Assembly (NCBI RefSeq): GCF_010728925.1
Contig: NZ_AP022608.1
Coordinates: 1,798,001-1,862,000 of the forward strand
Length of the DNA: 64,000 nt
Direction of reading: 5' to 3'
From: Mycolicibacterium gadium
GTDB lineage: Bacteria; Actinomycetota; Actinomycetes; Mycobacteriales; Mycobacteriaceae
Shown here: in pieces, positions 40,559-49,987 of the stretch
Layout: every line of letters starts with the position of its first letter
Position numbering within the stretch: the stretch's first letter is position 1
The notes under the pieces: model-generated
The model's database searches: none
The model's input: the letters and a program-made list of their open reading frames with translations, nothing else
Told to the model about the DNA's origin: nothing
Translations under genes and position numbers: made by a program

Positions 40559-41569
40559 CTAGACCGCGTCCGGATCCTCGGCGAACACATCGGCCGCCTT
40601 CTGCGCGAGTTCGATCGCGATACGAGCCCATTCCGGAGAGGCTCCCGCGAGCCCGCACGCAGGGGTGACACCGATCCGCTCACCCAGCACCGACCGTGGG
40701 AAGCCGAGTCGGTCGGTGACGGTGACCGCCGCCTCGGCGACCTCCTGGGACGACGGACGCGCCACGGGCGCGGTCGCCGGAACAACCCCGAGCAGGACGG
40801 TGCGCCCGCTTTCGACGAACTCGCCGATGCCGTCGAGATCGGCTGCGGTGAGCGTGGAGACGTCAACCGATAGCGCTTGAATAGAGCTGCGCTGCAACAT
40901 CTTCCATGGCAGTTCCGCGTTGCAACTGTGTAACGCAACCTCGGCGCCTGTGGTGGCGATGCAGTCGTCGATCAACCCGATCGCGATGGGTTCGTCGACC
41001 GGATGCACGGGCGACAGACTGGTCACCCCGGTGAGCCGGCCGAGCAGCGCCGCGGGCAACTGCGGCTCGTCGAACTGCACCACCACCGCCGTGTCCAGCC
41101 GCCTGGCGACCTCGGCCCGATGCCGCGCCACACCCTCCCCCAGCGAGGCGGCCAGGTCGCGCACCGCGCCCGCATCGGTGATGGCCCGATGCCCTCCGGA
41201 CAGCTCCAGCTGCGCCGCCAATGTAATGGGGCCCGGGGATTGAACTTTGACGGTGCGGTTGCCGCCCCGCAGGCCGGCGTTCTCCCACGCCTCCTCCAGG
41301 GCGTCGAGGTCCTCGTTGAGCAGGCTGACGGCACGGCGAACCACCGCGCTGCGGCCAGGGGCGATCCGGTAACCGCGCGGCACGGTGTCGATCCCGATAT
41401 CGACGAGCAGCGCACCGGCCCGGCCGATCATGTCCGCACCGACGCCCCGGCCTGGAAGCTCAACGAGATGCGGCAGGGTGTGCAATTCGCCGACGACGAT
41501 TTCTGCGGCCTGACGGGGCGAGGTGCCCGGCCACGATCCGATGCCGGTAGCGGCGGCGAAAACACTCAC
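40559..41569 (-). CDS. MetE C-terminal-like (cobalamin-independent methionine synthase family) protein
   Basis: 336 residues, corresponding to only the catalytic barrel of MetE. Zinc-ligand candidates are visible: HSCNAELPW (His and Cys, ~219-221) and GVTPACGLAGAS (Cys ~309). Substrate-side [14 protein letters not shown] near 170 is also typical. The N-terminal MetE half, needed for folate binding in full-length MetE, is missing, so the methyl donor may differ. It matches Rv3015c in position. Divergent from lpqA. Confidence 0.83.
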   Translation of the reverse strand: MSVFAAATGIGSWPGTSPRQAAEIVVGELHTLPHLVELPGRGVGADMIGRAGALLVDIGIDTVPRGYRIAPGRSAVVRRAVSLLNEDLDALEEAWENAGLRGGNRTVKVQSPGPITLAAQLELSGGHRAITDAGAVRDLAASLGEGVARHRAEVARRLDTAVVVQFDEPQLPAALLGRLTGVTSLSPVHPVDEPIAIGLIDDCIATTGAEVALHSCNAELPWKMLQRSSIQALSVDVSTLTAADLDGIGEFVESGRTVLLGVVPATAPVARPSSQEVAEAAVTVTDRLGFPRSVLGERIGVTPACGLAGASPEWARIAIELAQKAADVFAEDPDAV

Positions 41570-41622
41570 TCGCTGAACAGTATTCGATGGGGCTAGTCTC
41601 GATCGGAAAGGGGAGGTAGGTC

Positions 41623-42264
41623 ATGCCCGTGGCGACCAGGTCATTTCTGGCCTGGGGGGTGGCGGCACTCCTTGCCGCGGGCTGCACGCAGTCGGTCGCC
41701 GGAACCGCGGTGCGGGCAGTCCCCGGCCTCGACGACGATTCGCGGTCGCCGGTCGACGTCGAGACGGTAGTCCTCGACCAGTCGCAGATGCGGGCGATCA
41801 CCGGAGCCGGCGAAGACCTCTCGATCATCCCGAGCATGGACGGCAAGATCCCTGTCGACGTCGAATCACTCGTCAAAGGTGCGCCGCCACAATGTGAATG
41901 GCTATTTGCAGAATCCCAGACGTTCGGTCCCGACGTGGAGGAGTTCCACAAGACCACGTTCCAAAATCCACCCGCCGGCGCCCTCATCTCCGAAGGCGTG
42001 GCGGCCTATCGCGACGCCGAAACCGCCCGGGCGGCGTTCGACAGCCTCGTCAGCCGAGTCGACGATTGCGGCTCAACCGCTTTGGGATCGGCACTGGTCG
42101 GCGATTGGACAAGCGGCAGCCAGGCCCTGACGATGCGGCCGGGCGCCTGCGGCCGGGACTACCGCGTCAAATCGGTGGTGATGGTGGAGGTCACCTTCTG
42201 TCACTTCCCCGGCTCGGTGCCCGACATCGTGATGACGAACATCCTCGCGAATGTGCCGGAGTGA
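41623..42264 (+). CDS. lpqA: Lipoprotein LpqA-like, PknH-type extracellular sensor domain
   Basis: 213 residues. Signal peptide FLAWGVAALLAAGC ends in a lipobox (LLAAGC, Cys ~21). The rest has the PknH-like sensor-domain pattern: LDQSQMRAITGAGEDLSIIP, CEWLFAESQTFGPDVEEFHK, paired cysteines (DDCGSTALGS, ACGRDYRVKS, VTFCHFPGSV) and a final helix. Such free-standing lipoproteins share the domain found outside the membrane in the kinase PknH; ligand unknown. Position equals Rv3016. Confidence 0.85.
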   Translation: MPVATRSFLAWGVAALLAAGCTQSVAGTAVRAVPGLDDDSRSPVDVETVVLDQSQMRAITGAGEDLSIIPSMDGKIPVDVESLVKGAPPQCEWLFAESQTFGPDVEEFHKTTFQNPPAGALISEGVAAYRDAETARAAFDSLVSRVDDCGSTALGSALVGDWTSGSQALTMRPGACGRDYRVKSVVMVEVTFCHFPGSVPDIVMTNILANVPE

Positions 42265-42270
42265 TCGCCG

Positions 42271-43338
42271 TCAACGCGTGATGGTCGCGCTCCCCAGCAC
42301 TTCGTCGCCGTCGGGATCGGGGCGGTAGAGGACCATCGTCTGCCCCGCGGCCACGCCTCGAATCGGCGCGCGCAGGTCGACGGCCAGGCGGCCGTCGCGA
42401 AGTTCGGCGACACCGTCACCGATCCCGCCGTGCGCACGCACCTGCACCTGGCATTCCGTCGGGCCGGTCGGCGCATCGCCGGATGTGAACACCGGCCGTT
42501 CGCCGGTCAGCGACCAAACATCCAGATCCGCGGCGTTGCCGACATGCACCGTGCCGGTTTCGGCGTCGATGCCGGTGACGTATCGCGGTTTCCCGTCGGA
42601 TCCGGGTCCGGCGATGCCAAGACCCTTGCGCTGGCCGACGGTGAACCCGTGCACGCCGTCGTGCTCGGCGAGCACGGTTCCACCTGAGTCGACAACGGTG
42701 CCGCGACGGACCCCGATTCGGGCGCCGAGGAATGCGCGCGTGTCTCCTGAGGGAATGAAACAGATGTCGTGGCTGTCCGGCTTTTCGGCAACGGCGAGTC
42801 CCCGGCTCGCCGCCTCCTCACGAATTCGCGGCTTGGGGGTGTCACCAACGGGAAACACCGCGTGGCGCAACTGCTCGGCCGTCAGCACCGCGAGAACGTA
42901 GGACTGGTCCTTGTCGGCATCGACGGCGCGACGCAGCCGTCCGCCCGACAGCCGCGCGTAATGACCCGTTGCCACGGCGTCGAACCCCAGCGCGAGCGCA
43001 CGAGCGGCCAACGCGGAGAACTTGATTCGCTCGTTGCACCGCACGCACGGATTCGGCGTCTCACCACGCGCGTAGGACGACACAAAGTCGTCGACCACGT
43101 CTTCTTTGAATCGGTCTGCGAAATCCCAGACGTAAAACGGTATGTCGAGCACGTCGGCGACCCGTCGGGCGTCGCCGGCGTCCTCTTTGGAGCAGCAGCC
43201 CCGTGATCCGGTGCGCAGCGTGCCGGGCGCCGACGACAACGCCAGGTGCACGCCCACCACGTCGTGTCCGGCGTCGACCATCCGGGCGGCTGCGACCGAG
43301 GAGTCCACGCCGCCGCTCATCGCTACGAGCACCCGCAT
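42271..43338 (-). CDS. mnmA: tRNA 2-thiouridylase
   Basis: Thiolates U34 of Lys, Glu and Gln tRNAs, using persulfide from a cysteine desulfurase. 355 residues from ATG 43338. ATP-pyrophosphatase loop [18 protein letters not shown] at the N-terminus; the two catalytic cysteines are in [20 protein letters not shown] (~103) and [16 protein letters not shown] (~200). The ATG overlaps the iscS stop by one base (TAATG). This supplies modification for the tRNA-Glu/Gln class. Confidence 0.95.
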   Translation of the reverse strand: MRVLVAMSGGVDSSVAAARMVDAGHDVVGVHLALSSAPGTLRTGSRGCCSKEDAGDARRVADVLDIPFYVWDFADRFKEDVVDDFVSSYARGETPNPCVRCNERIKFSALAARALALGFDAVATGHYARLSGGRLRRAVDADKDQSYVLAVLTAEQLRHAVFPVGDTPKPRIREEAASRGLAVAEKPDSHDICFIPSGDTRAFLGARIGVRRGTVVDSGGTVLAEHDGVHGFTVGQRKGLGIAGPGSDGKPRYVTGIDAETGTVHVGNAADLDVWSLTGERPVFTSGDAPTGPTECQVQVRAHGGIGDGVAELRDGRLAVDLRAPIRGVAAGQTMVLYRPDPDGDEVLGSATITR

Positions 43339-44558
43339 TAGTCGACGACTCCCAGACTGGCCAATGCCGCGTGCCGCGCGCGCTCGACCGCGGCGGGCAG
43401 GACGGCCAACGCGGCCTCGACATCTGATTCGGTGGTGGTGTGGCCCAACGACAATCGCAACGAGCCGCGGGCGCTGGCGGGATCGGCGCCCATCGCGATC
43501 AGCACATGTGAGGGCTGCGCGACTCCGGCGGTGCACGCCGAACCTGTCGAGCACTCAACCCCTTTGGCGTCCAGCAGCATCAGCAGCGAGTCGCCCTCGC
43601 AGCCGCGGAACGTGAAGTGGGTGTTGCCGGGAAGCCGGTCGCTGCCCGTCGCGCCATTGAGGTGCACATCGTCAATGCTCGACAGCACGCCGTCGATCAG
43701 GCGGTCGCGCAGTTCGGTGACGCGTACGCTGCTGGCTTCCAGGCCTTCTACTGCGATCCGTGCTGCGACGGCCATGGCGACTGCACCGGCGACATCCGGT
43801 GTACCCGAACGCACATCGCGTTCTTGTCCACCACCGTGCAACAACGGCACACATGCCGTGTCGCGGCGCAACAGCAATGCCCCCACCCCGGTGGGCCCGC
43901 CGAATTTGTGCCCGGCGATGCTCATCGCCGACAGTCCGCTATCGGCGAAGTCGACCGGTATCTGACCCACCGCCTGGACGGCGTCGCTATGCATCGGGAT
44001 GTCGAATTCGGCAGCGATCGCAGCCAGTTTCGCGATCGGCATGATCGTGCCGACTTCGTTGTTTGCCCACATGACCGTCACCAGCGCCACGTCGTCGTGG
44101 TCCCGCAACGCATCCCGAAGCGCCGACGGTGATATCGATCCGTCGGTGTCGACGGGCAGCCAGGTCACCTCCGCGCCTTCGTGTTCGACGAGCCACTCGA
44201 CGGTATCGAGCACGGCGTGGTGCTCAACGCCAGTGGTGATGATGCGTCGGCGGCGCGGGTCGCCGTCTCGCCGTGCCCAGTAGATGCCCTTGACCGCCAG
44301 GTTGTCACTCTCGGTTCCACCCGCGGTGAAGATCACCTCGGACGGCCGAGCGCCCAGTAGCTTGGCGAGCGTCTCGCGGGCCTCCTCCATGCGGCGGCGG
44401 GCGGTCCGCCCGGCGCCGTGCAGTGACGACGCGTTACCGACGGTCGCCAGGACTGACGTCATCGCCTCGATGGCCCCGGGGTGCATCGGGGTGGTGGCAG
44501 CGTGATCCAGATAGACCGGCAGCGCGCCGCTGGGGCGAAGATCATCTGGCGAGGTCAT
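43338..44558 (-). CDS. iscS: Cysteine desulfurase
   Basis: PLP enzyme that moves sulfur from cysteine to Fe-S scaffolds and tRNA thiolases. 406 residues from ATG 44558 ([20 protein letters not shown]). The PLP lysine is in [20 protein letters not shown] (~222). The catalytic cysteine is on the loop [20 protein letters not shown] (~340-350). [14 protein letters not shown] binds PLP phosphate. Coupled to mnmA, its likely sulfur acceptor. A longer in-frame reading to 44738 lacks a conserved start. Confidence 0.95.
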   Translation of the reverse strand: MTSPDDLRPSGALPVYLDHAATTPMHPGAIEAMTSVLATVGNASSLHGAGRTARRRMEEARETLAKLLGARPSEVIFTAGGTESDNLAVKGIYWARRDGDPRRRRIITTGVEHHAVLDTVEWLVEHEGAEVTWLPVDTDGSISPSALRDALRDHDDVALVTVMWANNEVGTIMPIAKLAAIAAEFDIPMHSDAVQAVGQIPVDFADSGLSAMSIAGHKFGGPTGVGALLLRRDTACVPLLHGGGQERDVRSGTPDVAGAVAMAVAARIAVEGLEASSVRVTELRDRLIDGVLSSIDDVHLNGATGSDRLPGNTHFTFRGCEGDSLLMLLDAKGVECSTGSACTAGVAQPSHVLIAMGADPASARGSLRLSLGHTTTESDVEAALAVLPAAVERARHAALASLGVVD

Positions 44559-44605
44559 AGCCGTTCCATGGTAGCGGCCTCTGACCGGCCGGCCAGATCC
44601 CGTGG

Positions 44606-45445
44606 TCAGGCCACCAATGCGTGACCGTGTCCGCGGCGTGCCGAACGCGGTGCGTCCCCACGCACGGCCGATTCGCAGCGGTTGGCCAGGTCCCGGCGAT
44701 CGGTGCCCGGCAACTGCAGGGATTCGACCTGCACCCACACGATGGTGCGCTGCGCGGTGATGAGCCGTTTGATGGATGCCAGCAGCGTGTCTTCACCGAC
44801 ATAAGCGGCGATGGTCGACGGCTGGCCATCACGACCGTGGTAGCTCAGCCGCAGCGGTTGAACCGGCCTGCCCGCATCGACGGCGGCTTGGAACATCGCA
44901 GGCCGGAACTGGCCGTACGCCACGCCGCACCACGTCGTGCCCTCGGGAAACGCGACGACCGTCTGTCCGGCCTGCAACCGGGCGGCAATCGTGGAAACGA
45001 CGTCGGGCAGGCGCCGCAGGTTATCCCGGTCGATCGGGATCACTTTCATCAGCCGAGCCAGGAACCCGAGCCCAGGCCAGTTGATCATCTCGGACTTGGC
45101 GACGAACCGGCCCGGTAACACCGAGCCGATCGCGAAGATGTCGACCCACGACACATGGCCGCTGACCACCAGCACCGCCTGCAGGTTTCGAATCGGCCCG
45201 CCGGACACCGCGATTCGCACACCCAGACAGCGCAGCATTAGCCGGCAATAGTTTCGCTGCACATGAGAGCGACCCGGCACCGGAATGGCGAGCAGCGGAA
45301 CGGCGGCCAGAAGCAGGAACGCGAACGTGGCGCGTATCGCGACGCGCCACGCGACGATCACACGCTGGCCGGCGGGCGCCACTGTCGCAGCTACGCAACT
45401 GGCGTCGCACGTGGCGCGCGGCAGCCAGGGGCTGTCGGCGCTCAT
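44606..45445 (-). CDS. 1-acyl-glycerol-3-phosphate acyltransferase (PlsC family)
   Basis: 279 residues. An N-terminal membrane helix ([20 protein letters not shown]) precedes the acyltransferase domain. The HX4D motif is [20 protein letters not shown] (~105), and [20 protein letters not shown] carries the glycerophosphate-binding motif. It overlaps the GNAT acyltransferase gene by 4 bases. Together they resemble OlsB-OlsA pairs of ornithine-lipid synthesis, although mycobacteria are not known to make ornithine lipids through this route. Matches Rv3026c. Confidence 0.87.
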   Translation of the reverse strand: MSADSPWLPRATCDASCVAATVAPAGQRVIVAWRVAIRATFAFLLLAAVPLLAIPVPGRSHVQRNYCRLMLRCLGVRIAVSGGPIRNLQAVLVVSGHVSWVDIFAIGSVLPGRFVAKSEMINWPGLGFLARLMKVIPIDRDNLRRLPDVVSTIAARLQAGQTVVAFPEGTTWCGVAYGQFRPAMFQAAVDAGRPVQPLRLSYHGRDGQPSTIAAYVGEDTLLASIKRLITAQRTIVWVQVESLQLPGTDRRDLANRCESAVRGDAPRSARRGHGHALVA

Positions 45446-46302
45446 GACGTCATCCCCTCGGCCATCGCGCTCGCCGCACCCACCGATCTCAGGCGCTTGA
45501 GATATCGGATGTCGGCCCGGCGTTTGTCCAGCAGCGCCGGGAAGTCGCCGACGCCGAATTCCGGGTCGTGGGCCGGATCGCCGCAGACTTGCGCGCCGAG
45601 CCGCAGATAACCGCGCATCAACGGCGGTATGGACACCCGCGCGGGCGGATCGATGTCGTCCAGGCCCTTACCATCGACCGTCACCGGCCGGTAGGGATAC
45701 ACCGTGTATTCGGCGGGAGCGGCATGGCGGTGGCGGACGAAATCGCGCACCCCGCGGATCTGGCTGCCGGGCGCGCTGTCCTCAGCACCGGCGACCGCCA
45801 CCGACACGCAGCCGGCCACATAGTCGTAGCCACAGCGGTCCAGGTAGGCCAAGATTCCTGCCCACATCAGCAGCACGACGCCGCCGTTGCGGTGATCCTC
45901 GCGAACCACGGCGCGGCCCATCTCGACCAGTGAGGGCCGCAGTCTGTCGAGGCCCTGGACGTCGAATTCAGTTGCGGTGTACAGGCCTCCGGCGGCGATG
46001 GCGCCGGGCGGCGGCAGCATCCGGTAACAGCCGACGATTTCGCCGGAGTTGTCCTCGCGAACCAGCAGATGGTCGCAGTGCTCGTCGAAGCCATCGGCGT
46101 CCAGGCCGGCATGAAATTCCGGGCTGGCGCCGACGAGCGCAAATCCGGGCTCGGACGTGAACACATCGTGACGGAGGCGCTGCGCGGATTCGATGAGCGC
46201 GGGGTCGGTGGACAGCAACAAGGTGTAGCGCGGCAGTGCGGACGCGGATGCCGCGCGGGTGTCGATGTCGTCGGGGGCGATGAGTACAGACGCTCTGCTC
46301 AT
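45442..46302 (-). CDS. GNAT/OlsB-like N-acyltransferase
   Basis: 286 residues from ATG 46302; two earlier in-frame ATGs (46326, 46359) cannot be excluded. LRHDVFTSEPGFALVG, HCDHLLVREDNSGEIVGCYR, and EMGRAVVREDHRNGGVVLLM (acyl-CoA-binding region) define the hemolysin/OlsB-type fold. The C-terminal ~80 residues (RVSIPPLMRGYLRLGAQVCG DPAHD...FGVGDFPALLDKR) are the conserved GxxD tail. First gene of a two-gene acyltransferase operon. Confidence 0.83.
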   Translation of the reverse strand: MSRASVLIAPDDIDTRAASASALPRYTLLLSTDPALIESAQRLRHDVFTSEPGFALVGASPEFHAGLDADGFDEHCDHLLVREDNSGEIVGCYRMLPPPGAIAAGGLYTATEFDVQGLDRLRPSLVEMGRAVVREDHRNGGVVLLMWAGILAYLDRCGYDYVAGCVSVAVAGAEDSAPGSQIRGVRDFVRHRHAAPAEYTVYPYRPVTVDGKGLDDIDPPARVSIPPLMRGYLRLGAQVCGDPAHDPEFGVGDFPALLDKRRADIRYLKRLRSVGAASAMAEGMTS

Positions 46303-46387
46303 GCCTGAACGGTCGCGTGGTTGCATCTCCGGACGGCATCGGGCGCGTGACGTGTCCATGAGCGCTAGGTGACGAGTTGGGCGTATC

Positions 46388-46405
46388 TGTGTGCGAAAAC
46401 ACACA
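46388..46405. terminator. Hairpin after the nitroreductase gene
   Basis: TGTGTG (46388-46393) and CACACA (46400-46405) form a perfect 6-bp stem with loop CGAAAA. On the plus strand TTTT follows directly, but the adjacent genes are on the minus strand, where no U-run follows. It may instead be a regulator site for the acyltransferase operon, 86 bases upstream of that start codon. Confidence 0.4.
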
Positions 46406-46428
46406 TTTTCTAGGCGGCCCGGGATGGT

Positions 46429-47094
46429 TCAGCTGTCGAGAAACACGACGTTCTCTCCGACGGGGTTGCGCGGCGTCTGCAGCCGGTTCGCCGGAAAGTC
46501 CGGGTCGGCGTAACCCACCGCGAGGCCACACAGGATCTGCAGATCGTCCGGGATGTCCAGTTGCTCTCGCAGTACGTCGGGAAAATGGGCGACCGACACC
46601 TGGAGGCACGTTCCCAGGCCGCGTTCGGTGAGGGCGAGCAGAAGTGTCTGCAGGAACATCCCGACGGCGAGGCTGTCGGCGTGCCCCAGATCGCGGTGCA
46701 TGCAGACCACGCCCGCCACTGGGGCGCGGAAGAACTCCCAGTTGCGCAGCTGCGCAATGCGACGACCCTCGCCGTCGTTTCGCTCGATGCCCATGGATCC
46801 GTACACCAGGGCACCGATCTCCCGGCGCAGGCGGGCGAAGCTCTCCGGCAGACCCACCGTCGCGGGATATCCGGTCGACGCCTGCGCCAGCAGAGCTTCG
46901 ACGAGCCGGTCTCGGCGCGGGCCCGTCGCCAGGAAGAGACGCCAGGGCTGAATGTTGGAGTTCGACGGTGCCCGCACCGCGAGCGCGAGCGCCTCATCGA
47001 GCAGTTCGCGCGGGACCGGCTTGTCGCGCAGGAACATCCGGATCGAATGACGTTCCTGCACGATTTTGGCGAACTCGCTGAAGGATTCGGTCAC
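46429..47094 (-). CDS. Nitroreductase-family flavoprotein
   Basis: 221 residues. The FMN-phosphate site is QERHSIRMFLRDKPVPRELL, and VRAPSNSNIQPWRLFLATGP is the typical second motif. GLGTCLQVSVAHFPDVLREQ and GLAVGYADPDFPANRL complete the pattern. Such enzymes reduce nitroaromatics or quinones with NAD(P)H; the physiological substrate is not deducible. Between etfA and the acyltransferase operon on the same strand. Confidence 0.88.
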   Translation of the reverse strand: MTESFSEFAKIVQERHSIRMFLRDKPVPRELLDEALALAVRAPSNSNIQPWRLFLATGPRRDRLVEALLAQASTGYPATVGLPESFARLRREIGALVYGSMGIERNDGEGRRIAQLRNWEFFRAPVAGVVCMHRDLGHADSLAVGMFLQTLLLALTERGLGTCLQVSVAHFPDVLREQLDIPDDLQILCGLAVGYADPDFPANRLQTPRNPVGENVVFLDS

Positions 47095-47160
47095 AAGACC
47101 AGCCTGGCACCGCCGGCTGTGAGGCGAACCCTTGAAAATCCGTAGTCGAACGCGAACGCA

Positions 47161-47194
47161 AAAACCCCCGAACGCAGAGCATGTCGGGGGTTTT
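47161..47194 (-). terminator. Terminator of etfBA
   Basis: AAAACCCCCGA (47161-47171) and TCGGGGGTTTT (47184-47194) form an 11-bp perfect stem with a 12-base loop, 17 bases beyond the etfA stop. The T-run lies on either side of the stem, so it can terminate from both directions; on the minus strand five Ts end the stem. Confidence 0.85.
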
Positions 47195-47210
47195 GCGGAG
47201 CTTTATCGAA

Positions 47211-48167
47211 TCAGCCCTTGCGAGCCTTGACCTTCTCGGTTAGCTGCGGCGCGACCTTGAACAGGTCGCCGACGATGCCGAGGTCGGCGATCTCGAAGAT
47301 CGGGGCCTCTTCGTCCTTGTTCACCGCGATGATCGTCTTCGACGTCTGCATCCCCGCGCGGTGCTGAATCGCTCCCGAGATGCCCAACGCGATGTACAGC
47401 TGCGGGGAGACGGTCTTGCCGGTCTGGCCCACCTGGAACTGTCCCGGGTAGTAGCCGGAATCGACCGCGGCACGAGACGCGCCGACCGCGGCGCCGAGCG
47501 AGTCGGCCAACTCCTCGACCACATTGAAGTTCTCGGCGCTACCGACACCACGGCCGCCCGACACCACCACGGTGGCCTCGGTGAGCTCTGGGCGATCGCC
47601 GGCCACGGCCGGTTCGCGCTTGGTGATCTTTGTGGCATTCTCGGCCTGCGCCGGGACCTCCACGCTGACGACCTCGCCCGCACCGTCGGCAGGCTCGGCG
47701 TCAATGGCACCGGGGCGCACGGTGATGACGGCCAGTTCGCCGGTGGACTCGGCCTCGACGGTGTACGCGCCACCGAAGATGGAGTGGATGGCCTTGCCGC
47801 CCTCCTGGACCTCCACGACGTCGGTCAGCACACCCGCGCCGATGCGCGCGGCCAGCCGGCCCCCGATCTCCTTGCCGTCCGCGGACGCGGCCAGCACCAC
47901 ACCGGCCGGGCTGGCGGACTCGACGAGCGAGGCCAGCACATCCACGTACGGGGTGATGAGGTAGTTCTCGGCGTCGTCGGATTCGGCGACATAGATCTTG
48001 GCCGCACCGGCGGCCTTGAGGGCGTCGGTCAGTCCTTCGGCCGTGCCCGGTTTGCCCACTACGACAGCGGCGGGCTCGCCCAATTTACGTGCGGCGGTGA
48101 TCAGTTCGGCGGTGACCTTCTTCGGGGCACCTTCAGCGTGCTCGACGAGCACAAGTACTTCAGCCAT
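47211..48167 (-). CDS. etfA: Electron transfer flavoprotein alpha subunit
   Basis: Carries electrons from acyl-CoA dehydrogenases to the membrane quinone pool with EtfB. 318 residues. The FAD-binding C-terminal domain is intact: [20 protein letters not shown] (~225), [40 protein letters not shown] and [16 protein letters not shown]. 53 bases after etfB and followed by a strong terminator. Confidence 0.96.
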   Translation of the reverse strand: MAEVLVLVEHAEGAPKKVTAELITAARKLGEPAAVVVGKPGTAEGLTDALKAAGAAKIYVAESDDAENYLITPYVDVLASLVESASPAGVVLAASADGKEIGGRLAARIGAGVLTDVVEVQEGGKAIHSIFGGAYTVEAESTGELAVITVRPGAIDAEPADGAGEVVSVEVPAQAENATKITKREPAVAGDRPELTEATVVVSGGRGVGSAENFNVVEELADSLGAAVGASRAAVDSGYYPGQFQVGQTGKTVSPQLYIALGISGAIQHRAGMQTSKTIIAVNKDEEAPIFEIADLGIVGDLFKVAPQLTEKVKARKG

Positions 48168-48220
48168 GGGTCTTCAATGTCTTTCTAGGTCTATTCGGCG
48201 AGGAATTCGGAGTGATCTGC

Positions 48221-49015
48221 TCAGATGATCTTCTGGGCGACGAGGTACTCGGCAACCTTCGCGCCGCCTTCACCTTCGTCGGTGACCTTCTCACCCGCGG
48301 TCTTCGGCGGTTTCGGGGTCGACGAATTCACCTTCGTACCGGCGTTGGCAACGCCCACCTCATCGGCCTCGACACCGATCTCAGCCAACGTCAGCGTCGT
48401 GACTTCCTTCTTCTTCGCGGCCATGATGCCCTTGAAGGACGGGAAGCGCGGCTCGTTGATCTTCTCGTTGACGCTGACTACGGCGGGCAGCGGCGCCTCG
48501 ACGGTGAAGACACCGTCGTCGGTTTCGCGCTCGCCGGTGACCTTGCCGCCCTCGACGGCCACCTTGCGCAGGTGGGTGAGCTGCGGCAGGCCCAGGTACT
48601 CGGCCACGATCGCGGGCACCGCGCCGCCGACGCCGTCCGTCGCCTCATTACCGGCGATGACCAGTTCCGTGCCTTCGATCGTGCCCAGCGCGCGGGCAAG
48701 GGCCCACCCGGTCTGGACCATGTCGGATCCGTGCATGCCCTCGTCGACGAGGTGCACCGCCTTGTCGGCGCCCATCGACAGCGCTTTGCGAATTGCCTCG
48801 GTCGCCCGCTCCGGTCCGGCTGTGAGCACTGTCACAGTTCCGCCAGCGTCACCTTCTCGCTCCTTGATCAGCAGCGCCTCCTCGACGGCGCGCTCGTTGA
48901 TCTCGTCGAGCACGGCGTCGGCCGCTTCACGGTCAAGGGTGAAATCGCCGTCGGACAGCTTGCGCTCCGACCAGGTGTCAGGGACCTGTTTGATCAGGAC
49001 CACGATGTTCGTCAT
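48221..49015 (-). CDS. etfB: Electron transfer flavoprotein beta subunit
   Basis: 264 residues from ATG 49015 (MTNIVVLIKQVPDTWSERKL); an upstream start at 49066 would remove part of the regulatory gap. The AMP-binding motif is VIAGNEATDGVGGAVPAIVA (~118-137), followed by the Etf beta recognition region (VVSVNEKINEPRFPSFKGIM). First gene of etfBA. Divergent from the MGLP-type methyltransferase, with a large dyad in the 195-base gap. Confidence 0.96.
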   Translation of the reverse strand: MTNIVVLIKQVPDTWSERKLSDGDFTLDREAADAVLDEINERAVEEALLIKEREGDAGGTVTVLTAGPERATEAIRKALSMGADKAVHLVDEGMHGSDMVQTGWALARALGTIEGTELVIAGNEATDGVGGAVPAIVAEYLGLPQLTHLRKVAVEGGKVTGERETDDGVFTVEAPLPAVVSVNEKINEPRFPSFKGIMAAKKKEVTTLTLAEIGVEADEVGVANAGTKVNSSTPKPPKTAGEKVTDEGEGGAKVAEYLVAQKII

Positions 49016-49075
49016 GAGTCTGGTTCGTCCTCCTCGAAGGGGCCGATGACCGGCCCGCAATACCACGTTTCAAGC

Positions 49076-49114
49076 AACCACCATCATGTTACTCGCGGGT
49101 AACTTTTGGTGGTT
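49076..49114. promoter_or_regulatory. 39-bp extended dyad between etfB and the methyltransferase gene
   Basis: Core GTTACTCGCGGGTAAC (49088-49103) is a 16-base palindrome with one central mismatch pair. It is flanked symmetrically by AACCACC (49076-49082) and its complement GGTGGTT (49108-49114). The inner part resembles the TTACTNGCNAGTAA-type sites used by TetR-family fatty-acid regulators in mycobacteria. 61 bases upstream of etfB and 96 upstream of the methyltransferase start. Confidence 0.65.
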
Positions 49115-49210
49115 CGCAGGAACACCATAGCTGGTCGAAGTTTGTGTTCTAGCAGCACGTAGGCGGTGAACAGTTCGCCAGTGAGCCGTTTCACGTTAGC
49201 CTCCCTTCCA

Positions 49211-49987
49211 ATGAGCGCATTCGTCACCGATGGTCCGAACCTGCCCTTGACCGGCGAACGCACGGTTCCGGGCCTCGCGGAGGAGAACTACTGGTTCCGC
49301 CGCCATGAGGTCGTCTACGAGCGGCTGGCCAGTCTCTGCGCGGATCGCGACGTCCTCGAAGCCGGCTGCGGCGAGGGCTACGGCGCCGATCTGATCGCCG
49401 ATGTCGCGAACACCGTCATCGGCCTCGACTACGACGACTCCGCTGTCGCGCACGTCCGCGCCCGGTATCCGCGAATCGACATGCGCCAGGGAAACCTGGC
49501 TGAGCTCCCGCTTGCCGACTCAGCGGTGGACGTGGTGGTCAACTTCCAGGTGATCGAACATCTCTGGGATCAAGGACAATTCGTTGCGGAATGCCTGCGC
49601 GTGCTGCGCCCCGGCGGAGTGCTGTTGATCTCGACACCGAACCGGATCACCTTCTCCCCCGGCCGCGACACCCCGATCAACCCGTTCCACACCCGGGAAC
49701 TCAATGCCGCCGAGTTGTCCGAACTGCTCTCCGGCGAGGGCTTTTCGGTGGAGTCGATGCTGGGCGTGTTCCACGGACCGACACTGCTCGAGCTCGACGG
49801 CCGCCACGGCGGATCGATCATCGACGCCCAGATCGCGCGTGCGCTCGCGGACGCACGGTGGCCCACCGATCTGCTCGATGACGTGGCATCCGTGACGACG
49901 GCGGACTTCGACCTCGTCGACGCCGAGGACGGCGACCGCGATATCGACGACAGCCTCGATCTGGTCGCGATTGCGGTGCGGCCGTGA
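49211..49987 (+). CDS. SAM-dependent methyltransferase of the MGLP-type locus
   Basis: 258 residues from ATG 49211 (MSAFVTDGPNLPLTGERTVP). Class I fold: motif I is LEAGCGEGYGADLIADVANT (~55-75), then IDMRQGNLAELPLADSAVDV and VNFQVIEHLWDQGQFVAECL, RVLRPGGVLLISTPNRITFS. It matches Rv3030, proposed to methylate the 6-O-methylglucose units of mycobacterial polysaccharide; direct activity is not proven from sequence. The next gene starts inside its stop (4-base overlap). Confidence 0.85.
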   Translation: MSAFVTDGPNLPLTGERTVPGLAEENYWFRRHEVVYERLASLCADRDVLEAGCGEGYGADLIADVANTVIGLDYDDSAVAHVRARYPRIDMRQGNLAELPLADSAVDVVVNFQVIEHLWDQGQFVAECLRVLRPGGVLLISTPNRITFSPGRDTPINPFHTRELNAAELSELLSGEGFSVESMLGVFHGPTLLELDGRHGGSIIDAQIARALADARWPTDLLDDVASVTTADFDLVDAEDGDRDIDDSLDLVAIAVRP

